In this document: positions 23,816 through 35,640 of the stretch, piece by piece | Layout: every line of letters starts with the position of its first letter | Position numbering within the stretch: position 1 is the first letter of the stretch | DNA from: Tetrapyrgos nigripes | Lineage: Eukaryota > Basidiomycota > Agaricomycetes > Agaricales > Campanellaceae | DNA length: 64,000 nucleotides | Direction: 5' to 3' | Assembly (NCBI GenBank): GCA_013368315.1 | Contig: JAACJM010000110.1 | Coordinates: 1-64,000 of the forward strand | Made by a program: the position numbers and the translations under genes | Notes under the pieces: generated by a model | Told to the model about the DNA's origin: nothing | Database searches by the model: none | Seen by the model: only the letters and a program-made list of their open reading frames with translations

Positions 23816-26022
23816 ATGTCTCTCAAACCTTCATGGACCGATCCATCCGGCAAAGAAACCCTCAAACTTGTGGTGTCCCGCTGTATACCTCAATGGACCA
23901 ATGGATTGCACGAGTACCAGGTTGGACCTATCTCCATGGTCCTTAATAAGGAACATGTTCTTCTGTTCACGGGTACCGGCTCTGGGAAAGCTGCGCTTTT
24001 TTTTGTACCACTCATAGTCCACCAAGAACTCAATCAATACCCCGACAACTATCCGCCTCTTCCCGCACAAAGCAACGCCATCGCTATCGTGGTTACACCG
24101 ACTAAAGGCTTGGCCAATAGTATTGTGAGTGTGTCTATTGTCCTTTCGCTTACTATGTTTGCTGATTATGCCCTGAGATATACGACATTGAACGATTTGG
24201 TCTGCGTGGCCTCTCATACTGCCACGAGACTATTACTGAATACAGAACCAAGAAGAAGCAAGACCTCATACAGCTTATCTGCGACTGTCGTTCTTGGGAT
24301 CTTATTTGCGTTGACCCCAAGCATCTAGCTAGCCCGGAATGGCGAAGAATCATTCAAAATGAGAAGTTCGTGCAACACCTGGTTCTCTTTGCTATTGACG
24401 AAGCACATCTCATCCGGAGGTGGTCCCCTAATTTCCGGCCTGCTTTTGGTGATATTGGTGCTGTTGCTCGAGGCTTTCTTCCTAAGAATATACCCATCAT
24501 CGCTCTCACTGCGACATGTTCGCCAGGTCGAGATACTGCTGAATTGTGTCAATCTCTCGGACTTGTCAGCAATGATTATCATCTCATTTGGCATTCCAAT
24601 GAACGAGAAAACATGCATATCATCCTCGACGTCACCAAGCACACCTCTGGTATCCCTAAATATAGCCAACTTCTCAAATATCTGCATAGCGGGCGCAAAG
24701 TCCTTATCCATGTGCAAACAATCCCTACTGCCTATGACATTTACGAATTCCTTTTTAATCACCTTCCTGATGGCGTTAGTCCTCTTCAACGCATGCGGAT
24801 GTACCATGCCCTGTGTACAGATGCTTACAACAGGGAAACATTCCGTCTCATGGATTCTGATCCCATGCTACAGGTTATCATAGCAACGATCGGATTTCTG
24901 GCGGGTATAAACTGTATGCAGCTTCTGGATAGCATATTTTGGAAATTTCCGTCATCCATTGATGATTTCGTTCAGGGAGGAGGAAGGGGTGGTCGTGATC
25001 CCAATGTGATGTGCAGAAGTATTGCAATCATTTCTCCCAATGAATTGAAGGCTGCTCAGGAATTCATCCAACGTACGTTGCCATCGTGCTTGATCTGTGA
25101 TCTCACTGATCTTTGATTAGCGTCTACTGCTATTACATGTGTTCCGAAAGCGAAAAAGAAGCCAACGTCAACGAGTACAGATCTGCCTATGGAAGAAGGC
25201 AAGGCACTTTTTATCATTGAGCCTCACTGTCACACGGCATGCGTGAATCGAAACTATCAGAACCCGCCTCTTGAAACTTCTGTTCTTGATTGTAAGGAGG
25301 CTGGCCGCAAAGTTTATTGCAAACTTTGCGCTACTCGCTATAACATCTCCTACACTTTTGATACACCCCTGTCTCAACATTCTCCTCCTTCATGGCTTCC
25401 ACTCTTGGTCAAATCTTCAAAATCAAAGCAAAAATGGCAGTCCGCAACATACCTCGGAAAAAAGGAGCGAGAGAGCATGCGAATATGGCTTATTGATTTT
25501 CAGAAACTTGTTTGGAGTCAGTTCCATTTGATGGACTCCAGTTTCTACAACGATCCTGTCCAGCGCTTCTTTTCTGCTGCAATCATTAACGAAATTCTCG
25601 ATAAATTCCTGATCATTGATTCCCTCGACTCTCTTATCAGCCTTCTTTATCGTCATTCTTGGAAGTTTATTGAGCAAAAGTCCGACTCATTATTTCGCCT
25701 TCTTACCGATTTTCAATCATTTATTCGAACGGAACGTGAAGAACTCAAAACAAAGCGATCTGTCAAGACGACGAGTAAGCAGAGAATGCCTCGGGAGCAG
25801 GGGAGGTCTAGGGCGGTCATATCCGAGTTGGAAGAGGCAGAATCAGAGGAGATAGAGTCCGATGATAATGAGGCTGGTGACGATCCCACTCCCGCAGTAC
25901 CACCTAAACCAAATGTACAACCTTCTCGCCCTCGTCCATGTCCCACTCGCAAATCCCAGCCCAATACAGTTGCTGACTGGTCAGCCACATATGGCCCTCA
26001 ACGAAGAAAACGGAATTGGTAA
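23816..26022 (+). CDS. RecQ-like DEAH-box helicase of the TIR element
   Basis: Superfamily 2 helicase, ATP-dependent DNA unwinding expected. Exons 23816-24124, 24178-25072 and 25121-26022 join in frame with GT-AG introns and give 701 residues without a stop. Motifs in order: Walker A GTGSGKA (about 52-58, Ala where Ser/Thr is usual), VVTPTKGL (Ia), Walker B IDEAH (about 176-180), LTATCS (III, about 214), VLIHVQT (IV), YHALC, IATIGFLAGIN (V) and QGGGRGGRD (VI, about 369; first Arg of QRxGRxGRD replaced by Gly). After the core comes a Cys/His-bearing stretch (HCHTAC, YCKLC, about 438-475), possibly zinc-binding, then a Lys-rich and acidic tail. The ATP-site and motif VI changes could reduce activity. 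It is convergent with the DUF6589-like gene and was probably mobilised with it. Telomere-linked RecQ genes are the nearest alternative. Confidence 0.85.
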
Positions 26023-26054
26023 GTATTTTTGCTTATTACTTAAAAACTGTTCAT

Positions 26055-29000
26055 TTACTCATAACTATCATCAGAACTAGAACCTTCCTCATCGCCGCTA
26101 TTTGGTATGTCTGCACTCCCTTCATTGCTCCCATCATCTATCTCACTCAGAATTTTTCCACGCTCACTGTCTGACCGCAAATCCTCCTCTTCATACAGTG
26201 ATATTTCGTCGTCAGAATGTCCACTTGATTCGGACTCGCATTTGGAAGATTGAGAAAGTTGAGGGCTATCAGAGCGGTCTAGCAGGTTGGTATTTGAGAG
26301 TGTAGGTGTAGAGACTGCATCAAATGTAGGGACATCGTCAATTGGAGGTGTATGGAGTTGTATCTTTTCAGCTTCAATAGCTGCAATAAATTTGGCTCTG
26401 GCAGATGTCTTCTTGATGAATGAATTGAGTTTGCCTTCGTTTTCTAGGCGATCGTATCCAACACTGAGCCGGGGTAAGTCCTCCCTGATCTGAATAAATG
26501 AATTTCGGATGTTTGGAATTCCATTTGGAGGACACGAAGCTCAGGCTGAGTGGAAGGCGATGTGTGAGAATTAGATCGTTGCTTGAGATTGAGTGCGGAG
26601 GCCCAGACCCTTCCTGAATCAATGAAATTATTGACGTTGGGCGCAATAATATCACAATAGTATGGCGAATCAAAATCACCCCCAGACTTGTCAACCATAC
26701 TTTCAAGTTTTCCGTTATGGTGTTCTTGCATAATATCTTTTTCTTGACAGCGTAGACCGAACTTGACGAGATAATTATTGAGGATCGCCGTACGCATCTC
26801 AGGAGATGACTCGTCCTCCAAAAGGCAGTGCAACTCTAGAAGATACGAGACATATTGTTGATGTGTGGATCCGCAAAACATGAAGATCCAAATCTACGAC
26901 GTCGAGTAAACATCCATAGAGAGAATAAGAAATGAATACACCTACTGTAAGCTGCTGAATCACTGTACCAACATCACCATCCTTGATGGCATACTCCAGA
27001 AGTAACCAAGAACCGAACTGCATCTTGAATAGAATCGAGTTGGTAAGAGTGCGGTCACCATCAAAATTCTCCGGGTCTTTTGACTTCGCAGGGACATTAT
27101 AGGATAGTTGCTCCTCCGAAGTATCCAATAACGATGATGAACTCCCTGATGTCCCAGTCTTAACCCTCAGTTCTTTTTCCCTGAGCTCCGTCTGGCATTG
27201 CAAAGAAAGGACTCGTTTGTAACCACTGATGCAAACATAGGTCTTAACGAGGATACTGGCTTGAGAGAGGAGTCGATCCAGTGAGGGTAGTTCATTCTTC
27301 TCAGAGAGGGCTTGAAAATGTGAATGCAAATCATCAACTCCGAGAATAATCCTTGAGAAATAGGTGGTATACGTATCAAGCGATGAGATTAATAAAGAAC
27401 GTATAATAATTACTTACCGCCAACAATCAAGGATCTGAGCTATCCAAATGATCTCCATGCAACGCAGAGTAGGATAGTGATCACATTGCTTCAGATTAGC
27501 TGGCCGCTTGAAAGAGCATAGACAGTAGAGCCGGGATAGGGAAGAGGGATCCACGCATGTAGATGGGCCAAAGTGCTCTTGAGCAATCGCTTTCATTGCC
27601 TTGTCCTTCGCATGCCAGGTTTCAGGGGTAGCAAAGGTGTTCCTAAGTGTGGCTTGATCGTTTTCTGGAGAGGTGGTGATGAGATATTTTTGTAGATTGA
27701 GAAATGTTGCAAAGGTGGCACCATCACCAGATATCCACTTCAATGTTGACTTATCTGCTCCTTCACCTGTCCAACCAATTTGATCCGCAAAATCTTGAGT
27801 GCACCGATGTAACCCATGAATCTCCACCTCCCTTTCCGAGTTGGTGCCCAATGGTTGTATTGTTGACTGTCGGTTCTCAGGTATACGATGAATTGAAATA
27901 GGATGTGAGTGAAAGCAAGATGAGATGAGTTCGGAGTAGGAGGCCAACTGTGGGATATAGTCGACAAGGGTTTTGACGATGTATAAGGACTGGGAGTCGT
28001 GATGATTTGACCAATTGACATAGTCCCACAGTTTGTCAATTGTCAACGTTGAACGGAGATTCTCGGATACTCGTGAGAGGTAAGCCTGGAGGTCCCACGT
28101 GCCTGGTGGACAGTCTTCTAGATCAATTGCTGTTGCTGCCATACCAACTTTCATCACTGTCTTGAGCAAAAGGCCACCTCCCTCGTGGATAGATGAGTTT
28201 CGTTGGACATTATCGAGAACATAAGTTTTTGCGACTTCATTTCTTTCTGTTGCCTCAATAGTTGACTGGCGCATACGTTCTCGGTCACGTTCGGTCAAGT
28301 TCTGAATCAATAAACAGGTAGTGTTATCACTTGAGGCAAGTCCCATACGACAAAGCCATCGCTTGATATCAGTGTGGATTTGACATGAAAACAATTGGAC
28401 GCCGAGGTGAATGGGAAGATAGCTGTTGATGAAGCGGCTATGCCCTACGACTAGTGCATTGATAGCGACAAGAATACGCTACATAGAACAATGGGAATGA
28501 GGCATAAGTATAGCGGAGATAATGGTCACTCACAATATCTGGAGGCCTATACTTTCGGGGCAGAGCAACACCATTCTTACGAGGACTTGCTAAATATTCA
28601 CAGAGTCCATGAAGGAACAGTGCACGACGTTTGAATGTTGCAACAGTGCATGCAGGAGTAAATGAGTTGATGTCATCCCAAGTGACCTCACGGAGAGGCA
28701 TACGAGCAGGCTGATCTTCAGGGAATTCAATCGGATCCGAGTTTGTGGTCAGAGTCGAGATGTCTTGATATGCCTGAGCTGCACAGAGCTGCGCAGCGTA
28801 AGACGCAATAGCTGGACGTGCATAAGGTATGTCTGCTGGGTCTCCATCAAGTCGGAAAGCCTTGGAGCATTCTAATTTCGGAGCCTGGGCCTGATGCGTT
28901 GGTTGGCTACTTGGGTGATGATATATCTTGCAGATGATGTGAATAACCTTGACGGAAGAGTCTCCCTGGAGTAAACGACGAACAACATCCCGGTGATATT

Positions 29001-29634
29001 GGTGGCGAGGATCTTGATCGCGTTTGATACCCTTATGATAGAATAGAAGTCGTAGAAATTCCCCGAGACTGCCAAAGTCGTTGCAGATGCCGATAAGATG
29101 CTCGTTAACTTTTTCCAGGTCATCAAGAAGCTTTTGACGTGGAGACCGTTTACGCTTTCGAATACGCATAGTAGGATGATCTGGAATATTCTCTTTCGCC
29201 TTGAGAGAAGCCCATAAAGATGAGTCGGGTGAAGCGAGGGAAGGTGAGTCTAAACTCATGTCAGACTGCGCAGTATTGGAACTGGTAAAGAGTAATATAG
29301 GGCTTTTGAGGACAGAGTTTGATGGCCATGTGGGAGAAAGTGATCCTACGAGAGTGTCTGGTGTACCTGGCTCAGGTACTGCAGAGCTTCCGGGATTACT
29401 TCGGCTGTCGTCAGCGTGAGAAGGGATGGAAAGATGGGGATTCAGGGTGGCGTTGACAGTGTTCTGACTGTCAGGAAGATGATTGGTATCTAATCGAGCT
29501 AGGAAAGGTGTATCTGGAGCTGTTTGAAGCTGGTAATGAGACGTGCCAGGAGGAGGAGCAGGAAGAGTAGGGACATCTGCATTTGTAAGGTATTTAAGAC
29601 GGGGTTTTTTGCGCTTTGACGTGTCTTGTGACAT
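26055..29634 (-). CDS. Large DUF6589-like protein of the TIR element, one frameshift
   Basis: Exons 29634-28534, 28478-27418, 27351-26946 and 26893-26055; introns of 55, 66 and 52 bp with GT-AG ends, all phases consistent. Total about 1,135 residues. The N-terminal 190 residues are low-complexity with a basic patch (RIRKRKRSPRQK). The core carries KWISGDGATF (about 613-622), TWHAKDKAM, HFGPS, DPSSLSRL and ANLKQCDHYPT, ending ILDCWR (about 721), then FKMQFG and LFRSGR. I recognise this pattern from agaricomycete proteins called DUF6589; function is not established. The frame slips by one base around 26463-26478 (a run of four G), after which a Lys-rich helix and an acidic, Ser-rich tail continue to the stop at 26055. 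As the only large gene besides the helicase, it is the candidate recombinase or transposase (inference). Confidence 0.8.
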
Positions 29635-29747
29635 ATCGACACAGTATATGGGTAGTAGAAAGCCCTAGGAGACTCTACGAGGCCAAAATGTGTGGTACAA
29701 GGCCGTTGAGGATGAGAGAGGTAGGAAAGGGGCTCGTGTGAACCTTG

Positions 29748-29786
29748 TGATTATGTCATAACTTTTCGCTAGCGCCCACGCCTATA
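29748..29786 (-). repeat. Right 39-bp terminal inverted repeat
   Basis: Complementary copy of 23643-23681, with 38 of 39 bases identical. The internal palindromes CGCTAGCG and TTATGACATAA are conserved. Confidence 0.92.
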
Positions 29787-32468
29787 CATTGGTACCAGAC
29801 TACTATGTACACACGATGAGTGTCAAAGTACATACGTCAGTCTGGATATTCGAGACTAATGCCATATATTGACACTTGACACAAAGACTTGCAGCTGAGC
29901 TCAAATGCATATTCAGTTCTTATTTTTGGGCTCTGGCTGTGATCTTAGCAGTTGAGGTCAGATGTAGAGAAAAAGGCTTGCCAAATTAATGTCGAACACT
30001 GCATAGGTATGAGCCACTTGGCGCTACTTATTATCCAGAAAGCAATTCTAAAGCAATTATACGCGTACCAAACCTCCCGCTAAACGGTACAGCATGATTA
30101 CCGCTTTCAGCCACAATTTACCGCCAAATTACTGCCAATTCACTGCGGATTGACATTGGGGGTCCAATGATCCCTCAAAAGTAATAATATGCTTTTGATT
30201 TCAATAAAAGGATTTAAGACAACCGAATCCATCAATTGCGCTCATGTATAGATGTGCACCAAGTTGTCCAGAGCGGTAGAGGACGGGGGGTCGCGGCAAT
30301 TCCAACCTGCCCAATCAGGTTTGATGTAATCATTCTTAAAAGGTAGCTTGATCAAGGGAGCATATAATGTGTTCAGCATGCATATGCATCCATTTGGACG
30401 AACGTGAATAGAGCCGAACCCGATTGATGTGGGGATCAATGCTCAACAAATATCTACATAGAGTCTAGAGAAGAGCATTTCCCATTGACATTCACCTATG
30501 TACTACTACAAGCTAATATGTAGTGCGATGCCTATTTACGACTGTGGGCGCAATATACTGATACAATGGATGCAATGGATGGGTGCCCAAACAGGGGCAG
30601 GAAATATTCCCAGGGTGGGGTGGAACGACCTAGTGTGCACCTAACTTCCTGTTGATATCCTGGGACTATACTATACGCCTAGTACTTAAAAATTCATTAT
30701 TCCTTATTCGCTAGTATATTTTCATTTCTCTTGACTCCTGCTACACTCATACATGTATCACGCCTGGTACATGTTTTATACCAATTCCGTTAGTCTATCT
30801 CATACTCATTTCTTCTTATACGTCTTTCTCTTACAAATTTTAGACTCAAAATCCCTCATTTTCTTACTATTACTGACTTGGCGCGTAGTACATAAATACC
30901 TAGTACTTACATGCACACAATATACCAAGTTATCCACTACCAACTTCACTCTTCCTAGCCTAAGCCAATCCAGAAAGCCTCTCATTGTTCCCATCTTCCT
31001 ATTGTTGTAAGGGGAAATAAACCAATAAGAAAACTCCCCGAAACCGAAGTAAGTTCAAGAAAATAATCTAGTGGCTGAAAATGGTGCTGATGTATCCACT
31101 CTAGGGCAGACAGACCAAAGATAATTGAAACAGTGGATATGAAAGAGACAAGAGGGTGAGTAGAGGCTTTCTGGGAGAGAGCTGGGAGGTTGGGATTTGG
31201 GTAGGATTCGACTTAGGCTGGGACTGGTGAAGTTGGAATTTGGTAACTTGGTATTTTCGATGTAAGTACTAGTATTTATACAAAAGTGAGGCTCAAGACC
31301 CGAGTTGATAAATAGCAAGTAAATGAAAGATATTGAGGTTCAAACACATAAGAGACAGACACAGAGGAGATGATAAGTATAAAAGGTGTGCTCAGAAAAT
31401 AGGTATAAAACTTGTTCCAGCTGTGATACATGTACGCGTTTGATGGAGGATAGGATAAATAAATTATAGACGAGAATAAGGGATAATGAAATAAGGAAGT
31501 AAATGGAAAAGAGCCAAGATGGTGTAAGGTACATAGAAGATAAGAAATAAGAGAAAAAGAAATAGGGGTTGAAGCGTACTCATGACTTTGATTTCCAAGC
31601 TTCCTACACGTCTAGGGGCTAGCTGCAATACCAGAAATGGTATTACACTATCTCATTGCTGTTACAGATATTTCTTGGTTGTTACTGCCTAGAAAGTGCC
31701 ACCGTCAACCTCTAGACAATTTCTCAGACTTACCTGGGTTTGAGGAGTTTTCTATTTAGGTTTATATCTTCCGTGTCAGCGCTGTCCGGCCTCGTACGAG
31801 CCACGCCTCAGCGCTGGCCCACACCCCCTTCATATATACCTGTGGCACTTGCAGACATCTATCTTATAGATTTGTGTGGGTAGGTAGATAAATGTTATCT
31901 GAGTTCATGAATACTGACATCAAGCTAGAATTGCCATATATTCAAGATTCAAGACTCTATTGATACTTTATTCCCAAAAAAGCGAAAATGGTCTCTTTTT
32001 AGACCATATAAATAGGGATAATTCATGCCATCAGTTATGACACATACTCATACTGTGTATTCCATCATTTAGTAACAGTACAAAGACAAATAACCATCCA
32101 TAATATCTAGGAGATGCTCCATGTGTATCAGGTAGCTCAAAGTCAAATTAGGTTCCACTAATGAGTGCATCTAGCACTTAAGGCTATATCTAAGCATGTC
32201 TTTCATTGAGAATGACCAAACTCCCCATAATCAAAGTATTATGGTATTGAAGTATGTAGAATCTCTTAGAATGCGAAGAAAGTAGCCGAAGGATATATAT
32301 ATGTCCAATGAAGGTGGAAATCAGTGGTATTCTCGCTTTTTTGAGAATAAACTAGGAATTAAGTCTTGGAATTTGGATATATAACAATTCTGACTTCATA
32401 TTTGTGTTCTAGATATTGAATGACACTTATTTGCCTAGCCAAAGTATTTTATAAAGCAGCCATATGCA
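29787..32468. other. No recognisable gene
   Basis: AT-rich DNA with frames below 90 codons, several of low complexity (30753-31010, 31055-31534). No domain, terminal repeat or RNA gene was recognised. Confidence 0.5.
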
Positions 32469-34222
32469 GGTGCCACCGGTATGTGGAATTCTGCGTGCCG
32501 TGCCTGCGTGCCTGCGTGCCAGTACCTGCGTGCCTGCGTGTCACTCGTATATAAGTACCATGTATTTAAGTTTTGTAGATGAGCACAATTTCACTTCTTT
32601 TGCAGGACATGAATGTTTAGTAATGTTTATTCTTCGATTTCGGATGGGAATACAGTGTTATGTATAGCTCACTACCATCAATAATGCCTCCAAGGGCTCA
32701 TTTCGGCCTAAATTTTATCTCAATAATGTATCTTGAGCCTAGTATCATCAACTATGAGTACTACACCTTGATTTTCAATCCAAGATGAGCTTTTCAAGTC
32801 GATTCCTGTGTTCAAAAACTGACACGCAGGCCTGTCGACATACACTCCGAGCCATCGGATGACACGCAGATCGATCGGGCCGGCACGCAGGTCACATATA
32901 CCTGCGTGCCGCCCTGCGTGCCAGTCCCCAACGCGTCGAAAATAATATTTGCGCCATAATAGATAGAATTATAATATGTGCCACTTGCGTTCCAGCTCCA
33001 GAGTTATCAAAACTGATACTTGGGCAGTATAAGGACAATACATGACCCGTTTACTTGTCGCTGAGTCAACAAATCATATTCATTTGAAATTTCGGCTGTA
33101 CTTACTCAAATTTCTTTTCTTCTTTTCTCAACGCTCCGCGCGTAGGACCTCATTGCTGTCCAGTAATTGCCCCCGCGGAATTATAGGTTGACGCCCCAGG
33201 GCTACATACCCGTTGTGCCTCCGTGGCCTCATTATACGTCTCCGTGACTTCTTACAACGTTCACACTTGTTTTATATTCCTCTTTCAAGTATCAACTTTT
33301 ATGTATCACATCTCTTACTTCCTCCTCTCTCTTACATCCTTATTCCTATGCATGTTTTACTTCTTATTTGATTTTCCATTATAGTACTTAATCTTACCCA
33401 AGAGACTCCCTCACATATCATCCTTCTCCATCTTGCCATTTATTTACGAGTCTCTTGGGTAAGTTCATTCATTCTTCTCCTCTCTTTCAGTTATTTACGA
33501 GACTTTATAGTCATACCTGATCTATTTCGAGTTACCCTCCCTCCTCTCCCACATTGTACTTATTTACTAGTAGCGCCTTTCGAGTCTCGTTTCGAATATA
33601 CCCGGGGGAAGTCGATGTTTCAGGACTCCCCGCATTTTGCCTATTACTCCTCTGCTGTGAAATTCTTCAAACGAACTTTAAGATGATTAGTGATTTAAAA
33701 ACCAACACCACACGGACCGTCCTTGATCTGCTTTTTCCCTTAAAGTGCGTTAAGGTATGTATCCAATTTATACATATACTACAGATAAATAGACAGGGGG
33801 TGGATGGACGGACTGCGATCAGGCCTACGTGCCTGATTGTGGAGTCGCCCCTAATGGGGATAGGAGTATCAGAGCGTCGGAGCAGAATTAATTCAATTTG
33901 ATTATAAGTCGAGATTTCTCGAGGTTCTTGCTCACTTCTAGATATATGTACTAGTAAACTACACCTCGTTACAAAAGTATTTACATACATACATCCTATA
34001 CATGTACATATACTACAGATAAATAGACAGTGGATGGATGGACGGACTGCGATCAGGCCTACGTGCCTGATTGTGGAAAGTCACCCCTAATGGGGACAGG
34101 AGCGTCGCAGCAGCTCGCCTAATTCCGGGGTCGGCTAATTGGCACGCAGGTAAGGTACTGGCACGCAGGTGGCACGCAGGAGTGGCACGCAGAATTCACG
34201 CAACCGAGGTGCCACAGGTACC
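32469..34222. mobile_element. Probable non-autonomous element bounded by inverted GGCACGCAGG clusters
   Basis: The left end (32469-32540) runs TGCCACCGGTATGTGGAATT then CTGCGTGCC units, including CTGCGTGCCAGTACCT. The right end (34141-34222), read on the minus strand, shows the same order: GGCACCTCGGTTGCG, AATTCTGCGTGCC, more CTGCGTGCC units and CTGCGTGCCAGTACCT. A third cluster in both orientations lies at 32822-32935, so two adjacent elements (32469-32906 and 32907-34222) are also possible. No protein of a transposase type inside. Arrays of short subterminal repeats are typical of transposase-binding ends; the superfamily is unknown. Confidence 0.6.
33771..34113. repeat. Direct repeat of about 110 bp, two copies
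   Basis: Copies at 33771-33885 and 34005-34113 share TACATATACTACAGATAAAT, then GGATGGACGGACTGCGATCA, GCCTACGTGCCTGATTGTGG and CCCCTAATGGGG. Both lie inside the 32469-34222 element. No coding role. Confidence 0.8.
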
Positions 34223-34984
34223 TATGTTTAGGGGTACATACTGAACAGAGCCAGAACCCTTTACTTTTTGGTGTATACAAGTAGAAATTTGAATTCAGCG
34301 ACTCAAATACCCCTAGGAGACATATCTGTACTCTTATTGAATGCTATAGCATGCAGTGTTCATGGCCATCCCAAGTTTTGCCATTCTGGGACATTGTTTT
34401 GGGCATAGTTCCACAGGATCTGATGATATAATGGAATAAACTATATTTCTATGTTCAGGGAGAGTAAATGCAATATCCTACCAACTCACCTGAATATTGG
34501 AGCTGATTGGATGGAATGACCAGTGCCTATCCTACTCTTTTGCTATATTTGGACAGTATTTTGGCCATATCTCCACGATGATGAAAGATATTGCAAATCC
34601 GATTGAATATTCTGATTCAGCAGCCCAAAATACACCTTATTACCATCTCACAACATTTTTCATCACCGGCTCCAGGATTTTATTCTGCAATTTCTGAGCC
34701 AGCCACACTGTCTACCCCTATTCCACTTGCGGATTCTAGGCCCTATGGACCGCCTGCACCTGCCCGTCAAATTAGAAGTTGTGGGAAAAAATCACCAGAC
34801 CCAATGAGCAGATTATTTCCAAAAAGGAAGACTGCTTCGATTTCTAAATCTAGCAGTTTTTTCAACTTGAAACAAATAGGCTCAATGTTTCCCAAATAGG
34901 AAAATGAGGGTTAGTGTTCCTAAAAAGGAAGATACCAATATTTCCAAACTAGGCAGGTATAGCAGTCATCCATATAATGTCAGC
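34223..34984. other. No recognisable gene
   Basis: Only short frames; no motif, terminal repeat or RNA gene recognised. Confidence 0.5.
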
Positions 34985-35640
34985 TGGGAAGTCCCATGAA
35001 GTGATGGAGGGAGTTCCCAAAGGGAGGCCACAGTTGGGAAGTCCCAAGTGCAGAGGCTGGGTTGTCCCTGGATGTGGTGGGTCCTTGGGAAGTCCCATGA
35101 GGATACAGTGGGAAGTCCCAGGAAATATGACAGGATGGGAAGTCCCTTGAGGTGATGGAGGGAGTTCCCAAGGTGGGCAACAGTTAGGGAAGTCCCATGA
35201 GGAGAATATGGCATGTGTCAGTGGGAAGTCCCAAGTCCCACAGCCTAAGTTGGGAAGTCCCAAGTCCCACTGAGAAACTTGGGAAGTCCCAGGACCCACT
35301 GAGAACCTTGGGAAGTCAGAAGTCCCTATGTTGAGTGTTGCACTATGGCTGTATAGACCAGACATTATGTGGTAGGTCTGTTTTGTACACTGTATTGGTG
35401 TGGAGATTTGAGCATAACATGAATAAAAAGAGGTAATAAAAGGGGCCAACTACATAGCAAGGAAATGTGGAGTGTATGAGAGCTTTAGTGGCAAAGTAGT
35501 GGTATATACAATTTTGAAGTACAAATGAGTGTGACAGTGTGACATCTGGGAAGTCCCAGGTAGGGGGATGGGTAGTCCCAGCTGAGAATGGGTAGTTCTG
35601 GGAGATCCCAAAAAGCATCTGGGAAGACCCAGAGTGCATT
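34985..35640. repeat. Palindromic minisatellite TGGGAAGTCCCA
   Basis: About a dozen exact or near copies of the 12-mer TGGGAAGTCCCA (5-bp arms around AG), spaced irregularly 20-50 bp apart, plus the variant GGGAGTTCCCAA. Copies lie near 34986, 35036, 35085, 35109, 35139, 35193, 35222, 35252, 35280, 35548 and 35620. On the minus strand it yields overlapping frames with repeated GTS...WDFP peptides; these are probably by-products. Confidence 0.85.

Larger units (their letters stand above)
23643..29786. mobile_element. 6.1-kb element with 39-bp inverted repeats, RecQ-like helicase plus DUF6589-like gene
   Basis: The two ends are near-perfect 39-bp inverted repeats (one mismatch): 23643-23681 and 29748-29786, both reading TATAGGCGTGGGCGCTAGCG from the outside. 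The outermost TA on each side may be a TA target duplication. Inside are exactly two convergent genes: the helicase starts 173 bp from the left end, the DUF6589-like gene 152 bp from the right end, and their stops are 33 bp apart. Nothing else fits. This compact symmetry indicates one mobile unit. Which protein is the transposase is inferred, not shown. No CACTA, Helitron (TC...CTRR) or LTR ends are present. Confidence 0.85.

Noticed and set aside
23643..29786. Reading the helicase element as a Helitron
   Set aside because: No Rep/HUH domain, no TC start or CTRR end, and it has long terminal inverted repeats; the helicase is RecQ-like, not Pif1-like.
34949..35449. 166-codon minus frame with GTS...WDFP peptide repeats
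   Set aside because: It is a direct readout of the TGGGAAGTCCCA minisatellite, and several other frames of the same DNA are also open.
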